A stretch of DNA of 22,012 bases from Clostridia bacterium (lineage in GTDB: Bacteria; Bacillota; Clostridia; Christensenellales; Aristaeellaceae): NCBI GenBank assembly GCA_900769075.1, contig CAAGFE010000108.1:1-22012 (forward strand), in the 5' to 3' direction. Positions 15,788 through 21,899 of this stretch are shown here, piece after piece (the stretch's first letter is position 1; every line of letters begins with the position of its first letter). The translations under genes and the position numbers were made by a program. A model generated the notes under the pieces. That model searched no databases. It was not told the origin of the DNA and worked only from the letters and a program-made list of their open reading frames with translations.

Positions 15788-16630
15788 ATGGCTACGATCA
15801 ATCGCGCCCGCGTCTGCACCCTGGGCACCCAGGAGGACATGATCCGCCTGTGCCGGATTCTGCTGGATCACTGCCGGTGGTTCGATGAACCGGAGAACGA
15901 TCAGCCCGATCTGTCCCTCGATCAGCTGATCGCCCTCATCGCCAAGCATGCCAGGCAGGAAGGCGGCGTAACGAGCAGCTTCTGCTACCCGATGGTCACC
16001 GCACACCCCTATGGGGATGCGATTGCTTCCACCTGCACCCTGAGCATCCGCCGCCATCCCACCGGGCTGTACCTGGCGCTGTTTGCCTACGACAGCGATA
16101 CGCCCTTCCAGCCCGAGGACTGGGTCAGCCTTCACCGCGAGGGGAAGATGCTCCCGATGATGGCCCTGTACGCCAATGACGATTTTGGCCTGGAAAAGGG
16201 CGCAAAGCTTTTCATTGGCGGACGCATCCATGACGACTGGGATCTGATGGGCGAGGTGTTCCTGTACCTGATTGCCGGGTACGAGGAGGGCTATCCGCCG
16301 GAGGAAGCGGTGGTGCGCCTGCGCAAGCTCCGCAAGACCCTCGAGAAGGAGGATTTCGACGCCTCCATCGGCCGGCTGCTGCGCGATTGCATCCTCAACC
16401 TGGAGGCCCTGGAGGCGGATGTGTCCGACGCGGACGCCCTTCAGGAGAGCATGCAGCAGTTCCGCCAGGAGAAGGATTATGAAAGCCTGTTCCACCTGTA
16501 TCTGCGCATCATCGAGGCGGAGCTGTGGGACATCCAGCATGTGGATCGCCATCTGGCCTGCCTGGAAGCCGTGCGGGAAGCGTGGATTGCCGCGGAAGGC
16601 CCGGACGAGGACGACGAGGACGATATTTGA
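15788..16630 (+). CDS. Hypothetical protein with acidic C-terminal tail
   Basis: I do not recognise this 280-residue protein. It has no signal peptide or membrane segment. The first half (to about residue 165) has mixed beta-strand character, including TAHPYGDAIASTCTLSIRRH and GLYLALFAYDSD. The second half is helical and rich in Leu, Glu and Arg (EEAVVRLRKLRKTLEKEDFD and on), and the chain ends in an acidic run GPDEDDEDDI. AAAGGAG lies seven bases before the ATG. It starts 74 bases after polC with no terminator between, so it may be read from the same transcript, and it ends at a strong hairpin. Codon use matches its neighbours. The position beside polC is not enough to infer a replication role. 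Confidence 0.8.
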   Translation: MATINRARVCTLGTQEDMIRLCRILLDHCRWFDEPENDQPDLSLDQLIALIAKHARQEGGVTSSFCYPMVTAHPYGDAIASTCTLSIRRHPTGLYLALFAYDSDTPFQPEDWVSLHREGKMLPMMALYANDDFGLEKGAKLFIGGRIHDDWDLMGEVFLYLIAGYEEGYPPEEAVVRLRKLRKTLEKEDFDASIGRLLRDCILNLEALEADVSDADALQESMQQFRQEKDYESLFHLYLRIIEAELWDIQHVDRHLACLEAVREAWIAAEGPDEDDEDDI

Positions 16631-16644
16631 ACCAAAACGCAAAC

Positions 16645-16680
16645 AGGGGTCAAGGAACATTCATTCCTTGACCCCTTTGC
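16645..16680. terminator. Bidirectional terminator between the hypothetical gene and rseP
   Basis: A perfect 13-base stem AGGGGTCAAGGAA/TTCCTTGACCCCT has a 6-base loop and sits 15 bases after the + strand stop. The T tract is short (TTGCC on the + strand; GTTTGCGTTTT on the minus strand), but placement between convergent stops supports termination both ways. Confidence 0.75.
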
Positions 16681-16712
16681 CGTGCTTGCAGTCTGACCTG
16701 TCCGCCCGGCCC

Positions 16713-17750
16713 TTATTGGATCAGCCGCAGCACGTCCTTGACGGTGAAGAACACCATCAGCGCCAGCAGGAAGACCATGCCGATCAGGTGCACCATGGCC
16801 TCGCGCTCGGGCTTGATGGGCTTGCCGCGCACGGCCTCGACCAGGTGGAACACGATACGGCTGCCGTCCAGGCCGGGGATGGGCAGCAGGTTCATCAGCC
16901 CCAGGTTGACGCTGATGAGCACCAGCAGGTTGATAAACGCGTCAAAGCCGTTGGCCTTCACCTGTCTGCTGACCTCAGCCACCGCGCCGACCGGGCCGGA
17001 AACCTGATCCCGGATGGCCGGATCGGTGAAAATGCCCTTGAGCGCGTCAAACACCGCCGAGCCTGCCGCCGCGCAGTACTTCCACGCCGCCGTCACCGCC
17101 GTGCCAAAGGGCATCGCCACGCTGCGGCTGGCGAAGGTGATCCCGATGAGGTAGCGCCCCGCGTCCGCGTTCCACACGGGCGTCATGGTGAAAGTGAGGG
17201 CTTCCTCGCCGCGCAGTACGGTCACGTCCACCGGCTCACCCTTCTGGTTCAGGGCCGCCTTAATATCCGCCGTGGTGGCGCCGGAGTAATCCACGCCGTT
17301 CACGCCAATGATGGTATCGCCTGCCTGGAGGCCCGCGACGGCTGCCGGGCTGCCCGCATTCACCTCGTCCACCGTGGGCAGCACCTCCAGCATGCCGCTG
17401 GACCAGTAAAACGCCAGCGACACCAGGAACGCCAGCACGAAGTTCATCAGCGGGCCCATGGCCACGGTGAAGAGGCGCTTCCACACGCTCTGTTTGCTGT
17501 AGGCGCGGGGATCGTCCTTGGTTTTGCCCTCCACGTCATCCTCGCCGTAGAAGGCGCAGAAGCCGCCCAGCGGGATGGCCCGCAGGGAGAATTTCGTGCC
17601 GGACTTCCCCGTCCAGCCCACCAGCCTCGGGCCCATGCCGATGGCGAACTCCATCACCTCAATGCCGCATATGCGTGCCGCGATGAAATGCCCGAACTCG
17701 TGGACTGCAATCAGAATGCCAAGCAGGAGGATACCAATCAAAACATACAT
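16713..17750 (-). CDS. rseP: RIP metalloprotease RseP / site-2 protease
   Basis: This membrane-embedded zinc protease cleaves transmembrane substrates such as anti-sigma factors or signal peptide remnants. The 345-residue protein starts MYVLIGILLLGILIAVHEFG: the first membrane helix carries HEFGH (zinc ligands His17 and His21, catalytic Glu18). One PDZ domain lies in the middle (AGSPAAVAGLQAGDTIIGVNG), and the third zinc ligand, Asp295, is in NLLPIPGLDG. A last membrane helix lies at about residues 318-340. AAGGAG stands 10 bases before the start; the longer frame to 17867 runs into repeats and is rejected. In many Clostridia rseP directly precedes ispG and polC in the same direction; here it lies beyond polC, inverted, and without dxr or cdsA. 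Confidence 0.96.
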   Translation of the reverse strand: MYVLIGILLLGILIAVHEFGHFIAARICGIEVMEFAIGMGPRLVGWTGKSGTKFSLRAIPLGGFCAFYGEDDVEGKTKDDPRAYSKQSVWKRLFTVAMGPLMNFVLAFLVSLAFYWSSGMLEVLPTVDEVNAGSPAAVAGLQAGDTIIGVNGVDYSGATTADIKAALNQKGEPVDVTVLRGEEALTFTMTPVWNADAGRYLIGITFASRSVAMPFGTAVTAAWKYCAAAGSAVFDALKGIFTDPAIRDQVSGPVGAVAEVSRQVKANGFDAFINLLVLISVNLGLMNLLPIPGLDGSRIVFHLVEAVRGKPIKPEREAMVHLIGMVFLLALMVFFTVKDVLRLIQ

Positions 17751-17809
17751 GATATTGTTACTCCTTGTGTGGAATATGGGAGTTACTGGGGATACTGCTG
17801 CAGGGGGGG

Positions 17810-17862
17810 CGCTTTTGCGCGACGATCGACAGCGATTGCTTGCAATCGCCGAGCGAAGCCTG
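17810..17862 (+). repeat. Structured repeat, copy 1 (short form)
   Basis: These 53 bases match 18217-18269 with one difference. The unit has a small hairpin GCGC-TTTT-GCGC, then the perfect palindrome GCGATTGCTTGCAATCGC, then CGAGCGAAGCCTG. The second half of the full unit, with the CAGGCTT arm, is missing here. Confidence 0.88.
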
Positions 17863-17905
17863 GGCACAAGGCCGCTTTCGCGCGTCGAAGCGTAGGTCGC
17901 GTGAA

Positions 17906-17977
17906 GCGCGACGAGCGACAGCGATTGCTTGCAATCGCCGAGCGAAGCCTGGGGAAGCCGCAGGCTTTCACAGGCCG
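17906..17977 (+). repeat. Structured repeat, copy 2 (full 72-base form)
   Basis: This copy agrees with copy 3 at 70 of 72 positions. It has the palindrome GCGATTGCTTGCAATCGC followed by a second hairpin with arms AAGCCTG and CAGGCTT. Just upstream GTCGCG/CGCGAC forms another small stem overlapping the left edge. Confidence 0.88.
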
Positions 17978-17994
17978 AAAAGCGGAAAGCCGCC

Positions 17995-18024
17995 GGGGGA
18001 AAAGCAAAAAACGGCTTTTCCTCC
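17995..18024. repeat. Inverted repeat within the repeat-filled region
   Basis: GGAAAAGC (17998-18005) pairs with GCTTTTCC (18014-18021) around an A-rich loop, and the outer flanks allow three more pairs, one of them G-T. It has no T tract after it and is not in a clear terminator position. Confidence 0.6.
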
Positions 18025-18087
18025 GGACCCCCTCGCGCCCCGAGGCATCGGAAGGCGGCTGCATACGGGGCGGCTCTGGCTGCTCAG

Positions 18088-18123
18088 GATTGCTTTGAAT
18101 TCCGCGTATACGCGGAAGCAATC
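18088..18123. repeat. Long palindrome: 18-base core with nested outer arms
   Basis: TTCCGCGTATACGCGGAA (18100-18117) is a perfect 18-base palindrome. Outer arms GATTGCTT (18088-18095) and AAGCAATC (18116-18123) also pair, so a longer imperfect stem can form. The outer arms share GATTGCTT with the palindrome of the 72-base repeat. Confidence 0.75.
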
Positions 18124-18160
18124 CCTCGCAGAATCGCCGCACGGGTTCCCTTTGGGGATT

Positions 18161-18333
18161 TGGTGCAGCCGCAAGGGGGTTAAGCCTCCCTCCGGGAGAG
18201 GGGCTTGGGTTCAGTCCGCTTTTGCGCGACGAGCGACAGCGATTGCTTGCAATCGCCGAGCGAAGCCTGAGGAAGCCGCAGGCTTACACAGGCCGCATCG
18301 GCCCTTTTTCGGCTCTGGTGCAGCCGCAAGGGG
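18161..18333 (+). repeat. Pair of identical 18-base direct repeats
   Basis: TGGTGCAGCCGCAAGGGG occurs at 18161-18178 and again at 18316-18333, bracketing copy 3 of the structured repeat. A hairpin AAGCC...GGCTT (18182-18206) with a C/G-rich imperfect inner stem lies between the first of them and copy 3. Confidence 0.75.
18217..18295 (+). repeat. Structured repeat, copy 3 (full form with left extension)
   Basis: This copy matches copy 1 over its first 53 bases and copy 2 over 18224-18295, so it is the most complete version: a GCGC-type small stem, the GCGATTGCTTGCAATCGC palindrome, and the AAGCCTG/CAGGCTT hairpin. Confidence 0.88.
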
Positions 18334-18348
18334 ACTGGGGTGCGAAGA

Positions 18349-18377
18349 TTGACCATATCTGGTGTACCCAGCTATTC
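18349..18377 (+). promoter_or_regulatory. Possible promoter for araD
   Basis: TTGACC (18349-18354) and CTATTC (18372-18377) are 17 bases apart, about 45 bases before the araD start. The -10 box is weak, so this is tentative. Confidence 0.35.
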
Positions 18378-18421
18378 CGGGACAAAGCATTGTCCGTTTC
18401 AATGAAAAGGAGGTATTTCCC

Positions 18422-19129
18422 ATGCTCAAGAAGCTCAAGCAGGCCGTGTACGAGGCCAATATGGAACTGCCCAAGCGCAATCTGGTGACCTACACCTGGG
18501 GCAATGTGTCTGGCATTGACCGGGAGAAGGGCCTCATCGTCATCAAGCCCTCCGGCGTGGATTACGACGATCTAACCCCGGAGATGATGGTCGTGCTGGA
18601 TCTGGACGGCAATGTCATCGACAGCAAGCTGAACCCGTCCTCCGACACCAAGACCCACATCGAGCTGTACAAGCGCTACCCCGAAATCGGCGGCATCGTC
18701 CACACCCACAGCCCCTACGCCGTCGGCTGGGCCCAGGCCTGCGAGGACATCCCCTGCTACGGCACCACCCACGCGGACTACTTCTACGGCGCGGTGCCCT
18801 GCGCCCGTCACCTCACCACCGAGGAGATCGACGAGGACTACGAGAAGAACACCGGCAAGGTCATCATCGAGGAGCTGACCAACCGCGGCATCGAGCCCCT
18901 CCACACCCCGGGCATCGTCTGCGCGTCCCACGGCCCCTTCACCTGGGGCAAGAACCCGGCCCAGGCGGTGTACCACGCCGTGGTGCTGGAGGAGGTCGCC
19001 AAGATGGCGGTTTACACCCGGCAGATCAAGGCGGACGCGGCCCCCGCACCCCAGAACATCCAGGACAAGCACTTCCTGCGCAAGCACGGCCCCAACGCTT
19101 ACTACGGTCAGCCCGGCAAGGAGCATTGA
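18422..19129 (+). CDS. araD: L-ribulose-5-phosphate 4-epimerase AraD
   Basis: AraD is a zinc-dependent class II aldolase-fold epimerase that turns L-ribulose 5-phosphate into D-xylulose 5-phosphate in L-arabinose use. The 235-residue protein is the usual length. Zinc ligands are His94 and His96 (HTHSPYA) and His170 (SHGPFTWG). Asp119 in THADY and a C-terminal Tyr (NAYYGQ, 227/228) match the catalytic Asp120 and Tyr229 of the E. coli enzyme. Substrate-binding WGNVSG and KPSGVDYD are present. The combination fits AraD better than L-fuculose-phosphate aldolase. AAAGGAGG precedes the start. No araA, araB or regulator lies beside it, so it may serve ascorbate or other pentose routes (UlaF/SgbE type) as well. 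Confidence 0.95.
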   Translation: MLKKLKQAVYEANMELPKRNLVTYTWGNVSGIDREKGLIVIKPSGVDYDDLTPEMMVVLDLDGNVIDSKLNPSSDTKTHIELYKRYPEIGGIVHTHSPYAVGWAQACEDIPCYGTTHADYFYGAVPCARHLTTEEIDEDYEKNTGKVIIEELTNRGIEPLHTPGIVCASHGPFTWGKNPAQAVYHAVVLEEVAKMAVYTRQIKADAAPAPQNIQDKHFLRKHGPNAYYGQPGKEH

Positions 19130-19186
19130 TTTCATCACCCTCCGATGCCTTTCTGAGCAGCGGTTTGGGAGAGGAGAAATCCCGTC

Positions 19187-19675
19187 ATGCGGTATCGCAG
19201 CGTTATCCTGATCGTCGCGTTCTTTACAGCCGTTCTGACCGCCATCGGCAGCAAAATCGCCCGGAAGCATCCCCGCCGGGAGGACATGCACCATCCCGTC
19301 AGGCTGCTGACCACGGGCATTGCCGCGATGGGCGGCGGCGTCAGCGAGGCGGTGTATGGCATCCTGCAGCAGGACAACCGGATGCCCCTGGCCTTCGGCG
19401 CGCTGCTGATGCTGTTCGGCCTGGCGGCTCTGCTGTGCTGGAAGAACCAGACCATCGTGATGCCGGACGAGGAACACTTCGTATACACCACCATGTTCGC
19501 CAGCAAGCACGAGTACCGCTTTGCGGACATCGCGGGCATCACCGGCGACCGGGACCGTACCCTGCTCATGAAGGACGGCGGCAAGGTGTTCATGGAGGGC
19601 AGCGCGGAAATCACGAGCCGTCTGGCGAATGCCATCAACGCCGCCCTGCAGAGCACGCAGGCAGCCTCCCTCTGA
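19187..19675 (+). CDS. Small membrane protein of unknown function
   Basis: The 162-residue protein has an N-terminal membrane segment (about residues 4-22), two more hydrophobic segments at about 38-60 and 67-84, and a soluble C-terminal part of about 75 residues. That part begins NQTIVMPDEEHFVYTTMF and continues through YRFADIAGITGDRD to LLMKDGGKVFMEG. It reads like a small beta-sheet module resembling the PH-like domains seen in other Firmicutes membrane proteins. I cannot name a family with certainty. GAGAGGAG lies about 10 bases upstream of the ATG. The gene starts 57 bases after araD with no terminator between, so co-transcription is possible but a functional link to sugar use is not evident. 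Confidence 0.8.
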   Translation: MRYRSVILIVAFFTAVLTAIGSKIARKHPRREDMHHPVRLLTTGIAAMGGGVSEAVYGILQQDNRMPLAFGALLMLFGLAALLCWKNQTIVMPDEEHFVYTTMFASKHEYRFADIAGITGDRDRTLLMKDGGKVFMEGSAEITSRLANAINAALQSTQAASL

Positions 19676-19710
19676 GACCTGGCCCGCCGTCCTGGGGATG
19701 CTGACCGGCT

Positions 19711-19739
19711 TTCGCACCATTTTCCTTCGCACCATTTTC
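19711..19739 (+). repeat. Tandem 14-base direct repeat upstream of the Ntn hydrolase
   Basis: TTCGCACCATTTTC occurs twice (19711-19724 and 19726-19739) with one base between, ending about 20 bases before the next start codon. It could be a duplicated regulatory site or a replication slippage product. Confidence 0.7.
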
Positions 19740-19759
19740 AGACAGAAAGGATGATCTCT

Positions 19760-20929
19760 GTGAAGAAAATCTCAGCTTTCCTCGTGGCTTTTGTCATGAT
19801 CCTGGCCGGGCTCCCAAGCATCTCCCGTGCAGAAGGCGCCAATCCCCATGGCGCGGCTTGGCTGAATGCAGAGATGTCCGCATCGCTGGATACGCTCAGG
19901 CGCGTGGATGAAGCAGGCCTGCTCTATGAAATGAACTGCGATTACGACTACTATACCAATCCCGTCATTGCCTCCCTCCTTGGCAAGTTCGGCGTCTATG
20001 ACGCGGGCTGCTCCGCCTTTACCACCTGGAACGAGACCGGCGAGTGCTTCCTGACCGCCAGGAACTACGATTACCGCCACAAGGCGCCCGACGGCGCTTA
20101 CACCGGCCTGAATGTGGCGGTGCACTGCGCCCCGGAGGGCAAGTACAAATCCATCGGCATCGCGGACGCCTGCTGGCTTGAGATGGCCGGCGGAAGCTAC
20201 TATGCCGGCGTGCTGGATGACGGCGCAACGGATGTTTCCCTGGCGGTGATGCTGCCCTTCCTTTGCGTGGACGGCATGAACGAAAAGGGCCTGACCCTTT
20301 CCATCCTGAAGCTGGACGTGAAGGACGGCGAGACGGCCGTTGACCAGCAGGAGCCCGGAAAGGTCACCGTCGCCCATTCGGTTCTGGCACGCTATCTCCT
20401 CGACAGCTGTGCCACGGTGGAGGAGGCGATCGCCCTGGCCCAGTCTTACAATGTCCGGAATATCGCCGGGATGGATTTCCACCTCTTCATCACCGACGCC
20501 TCGGGCGCATCGGTCGTGCTGGAATGGCGCTGGAATCAGCTGACCGTGACGGAGACCAACGCCGTGACCAACTTCTATGTGGGCTTTGACGACGCAGAGG
20601 ATCGCTTCAAGGACGGCGTATGCACGGAGAAGTTTGTGGCGCTCAGCAACACGGTGCGGGATTACCGCTACGGCTACGGCCACGGGTATCACCGCTTCAC
20701 CGGCATCGTCAGCGCGCTGGAGCGCTATGTTGACTTCACCCAGGAGGCGTATGTGACCCGGATGACGGAAGCGCAGGCCATGCGCATCCTCAGCGTCGCG
20801 GCGCAGGATCCCGGCACGGAGGCGACCTCCATGACCCAGTACAGCGTGATTTACAACGCGCAGGAGGGGAGCGCCGCCGTCTGGCTCAACCAGGACTATG
20901 GCACGGCGTATCGGCTGACGCTGGATTGA
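19760..20929 (+). CDS. Secreted linear amide C-N hydrolase, choloylglycine hydrolase-like
   Basis: This is an Ntn hydrolase of the bile-salt-hydrolase / penicillin V acylase superfamily, 389 residues. A signal peptide (KKISAFLVAFVMILAGLPS) is followed by a propeptide-like stretch and then GCSAFTTW with the likely nucleophile Cys84. TARNYDYR after it matches the RNxD segment that follows the N-terminal Cys of the family. A later GMNEKGLTLSILKLD is also characteristic. Since the Cys is internal, activity would need removal of about 83 residues, unlike typical intracellular bile salt hydrolases, which lose only Met. The start is set at GTG 19760, with AAAGGA eight bases upstream; the ATG at 19751 abuts that ribosome site. 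The substrate (bile salt, acyl amide or peptide) is unknown. Confidence 0.86.
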   Translation: MKKISAFLVAFVMILAGLPSISRAEGANPHGAAWLNAEMSASLDTLRRVDEAGLLYEMNCDYDYYTNPVIASLLGKFGVYDAGCSAFTTWNETGECFLTARNYDYRHKAPDGAYTGLNVAVHCAPEGKYKSIGIADACWLEMAGGSYYAGVLDDGATDVSLAVMLPFLCVDGMNEKGLTLSILKLDVKDGETAVDQQEPGKVTVAHSVLARYLLDSCATVEEAIALAQSYNVRNIAGMDFHLFITDASGASVVLEWRWNQLTVTETNAVTNFYVGFDDAEDRFKDGVCTEKFVALSNTVRDYRYGYGHGYHRFTGIVSALERYVDFTQEAYVTRMTEAQAMRILSVAAQDPGTEATSMTQYSVIYNAQEGSAAVWLNQDYGTAYRLTLD

Positions 20930-21018
20930 GCGCTGTCGCCTGCACCCTATTCCGTCATTGGCTGGGGCCTTGATTTCATCCGGATTGCCCCCCTTTGACG
21001 GCAATCGTCTTTCATCAC

Positions 21019-21062
21019 GGCACGGACATCCACCGGGATCGGCAGGTGTCCGTGCCCTTTTT
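21019..21062 (+). terminator. Rho-independent terminator after the Ntn hydrolase
   Basis: GGCACGGACA and TGTCCGTGCC form a 10-base stem followed by CTTTTT, about 90 bases after the stop codon. It lies only about 27 bases before the start codon of the next gene. Confidence 0.85.
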
Positions 21063-21088
21063 CTGATGACAATGCCGATCCCGCGGAG

Positions 21089-21853
21089 ATGCCCCTGGGC
21101 CAAACCATTCAGCTGGTGCTGGAGAAGGACGGTCAGCGCATTCCCCAGGATGAATGCCTTCTGGCGGCGGACGCTGCCAGGCGCGACGGCCTTCGCATCG
21201 TTGAAACAGACGAGAAGAAAATCGCCATCACCTTTGACACCGCCGGCGGCCTGGGCCAGATTCCGACCCTGCTGGATACGCTGGATGAGCTGAACATCCG
21301 GTGCACCTTCTTCCTCCAGGGCGAAATCATCCGAAAGCACGGGGATTGGATTGGCGAAATTCACAGCCGGGGGCACGAACTGGCCAATCACTCCCTGCTT
21401 CACCCCGATATGCGCGAGGCAAGCAATGCGACCATCTATCAGGAAATCACCCGCTGCAACGCGCTGATCGAGGGCATCACCGGCGAACCCGTCACCCTCT
21501 ACCGTCCGCCGAGCGGCTATTACACCTACCGTGACCGCGCCATCGGACGCGCCCTGGGCTGTGAGATGATCCTCTGGACCTTCGACAGCCTGGACGGCTT
21601 TGCTGATTCTACCCGGGAGCGCGTGATCAACACCCTCTACCGGAAGTCCGAGCCCGGAGCGGTGATCCTGATGCACACCTATGGCCGCCATACCATCAGC
21701 GTATTGAAGGAATACGTCCCGGCGCTGCAAGCCGAAGGCTACGAGTTTGTCACCGTGACCGAGCTGATGCCCGAGGGCGGCGTGCTGGACGGCGACGGCG
21801 TCATGCGTGCGCCCGTCGAATCTGTCCCGACCCCTGAGGCGGTCACGCCCTGA
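21089..21853 (+). CDS. Polysaccharide deacetylase (NodB domain), N-terminus possibly lost
   Basis: This is a carbohydrate esterase family 4 domain that removes N-acetyl groups from peptidoglycan or chitin-type glycans. In the 254-residue chain the motifs are: MT1 ITFDTAGG (Asp50; the second, metal-binding Asp is Thr51), MT2 HSLLH (His101, His105), MT3 RPPSG (Arg139), and MT5 LMHTYG (His196). A replaced second Asp is also known in sporulation-type (PdaB-like) members, so activity remains possible. No signal peptide or membrane anchor is present, which is unusual for this family. The only upstream in-frame sequence runs back through the preceding terminator without a start codon, and the ATG at 21089 has just GCGGAG abutting it. 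Either the start is non-canonical or the 5' part was lost. Confidence 0.82.
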   Translation: MPLGQTIQLVLEKDGQRIPQDECLLAADAARRDGLRIVETDEKKIAITFDTAGGLGQIPTLLDTLDELNIRCTFFLQGEIIRKHGDWIGEIHSRGHELANHSLLHPDMREASNATIYQEITRCNALIEGITGEPVTLYRPPSGYYTYRDRAIGRALGCEMILWTFDSLDGFADSTRERVINTLYRKSEPGAVILMHTYGRHTISVLKEYVPALQAEGYEFVTVTELMPEGGVLDGDGVMRAPVESVPTPEAVTP

Positions 21854-21868
21854 CACAGCCTGATTCCG

Positions 21869-21893
21869 CCGCTCCGCAAGGGGCGGTTTTTTT
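21869..21893 (+). terminator. Rho-independent terminator after the deacetylase gene
   Basis: CCGCTCC-GCAA-GGGGCGG forms a 7-base stem with a GNRA tetraloop followed by seven T, 16 bases after the stop codon. Confidence 0.9.
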
Positions 21894-21899
21894 CATCTT

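Larger units (their letters stand above)
17751..18421. other. Gene-free region of about 670 bases filled with structured repeats
   Basis: No convincing gene is found between the divergent rseP and araD starts. Open frames cross it in several frames, but they lack ribosome sites and simply translate repeats. It contains three copies of one repeat (entered separately), an 18-base sequence TGGTGCAGCCGCAAGGGG present twice, several hairpins and an 18-base palindrome. GGCCG/CGGCC followed by CTTTTT (18291-18308) could act as a weak + strand terminator. No promoter for rseP was clear. Confidence 0.7.

Noticed and set aside
16272..18098. Long + strand open frame of 608 codons over the hypothetical gene, rseP and the repeats
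   Set aside because: It is antisense to the full rseP reading frame and runs through a terminator and intergenic repeats. Composition is low-complexity Arg/Ala/His.
17810..18333. CRISPR array
   Set aside because: The repeats are unevenly spaced (89 and 318 bases apart), differ in length, contain hairpins, and have no uniform spacers or cas genes nearby.
17765..18352. Open frames through the repeat region, translating to peptides such as ERQRLLAIAERSL
   Set aside because: They have no ribosome sites, overlap in several frames, and the apparent protein similarity between them comes from the nucleotide repeats themselves.
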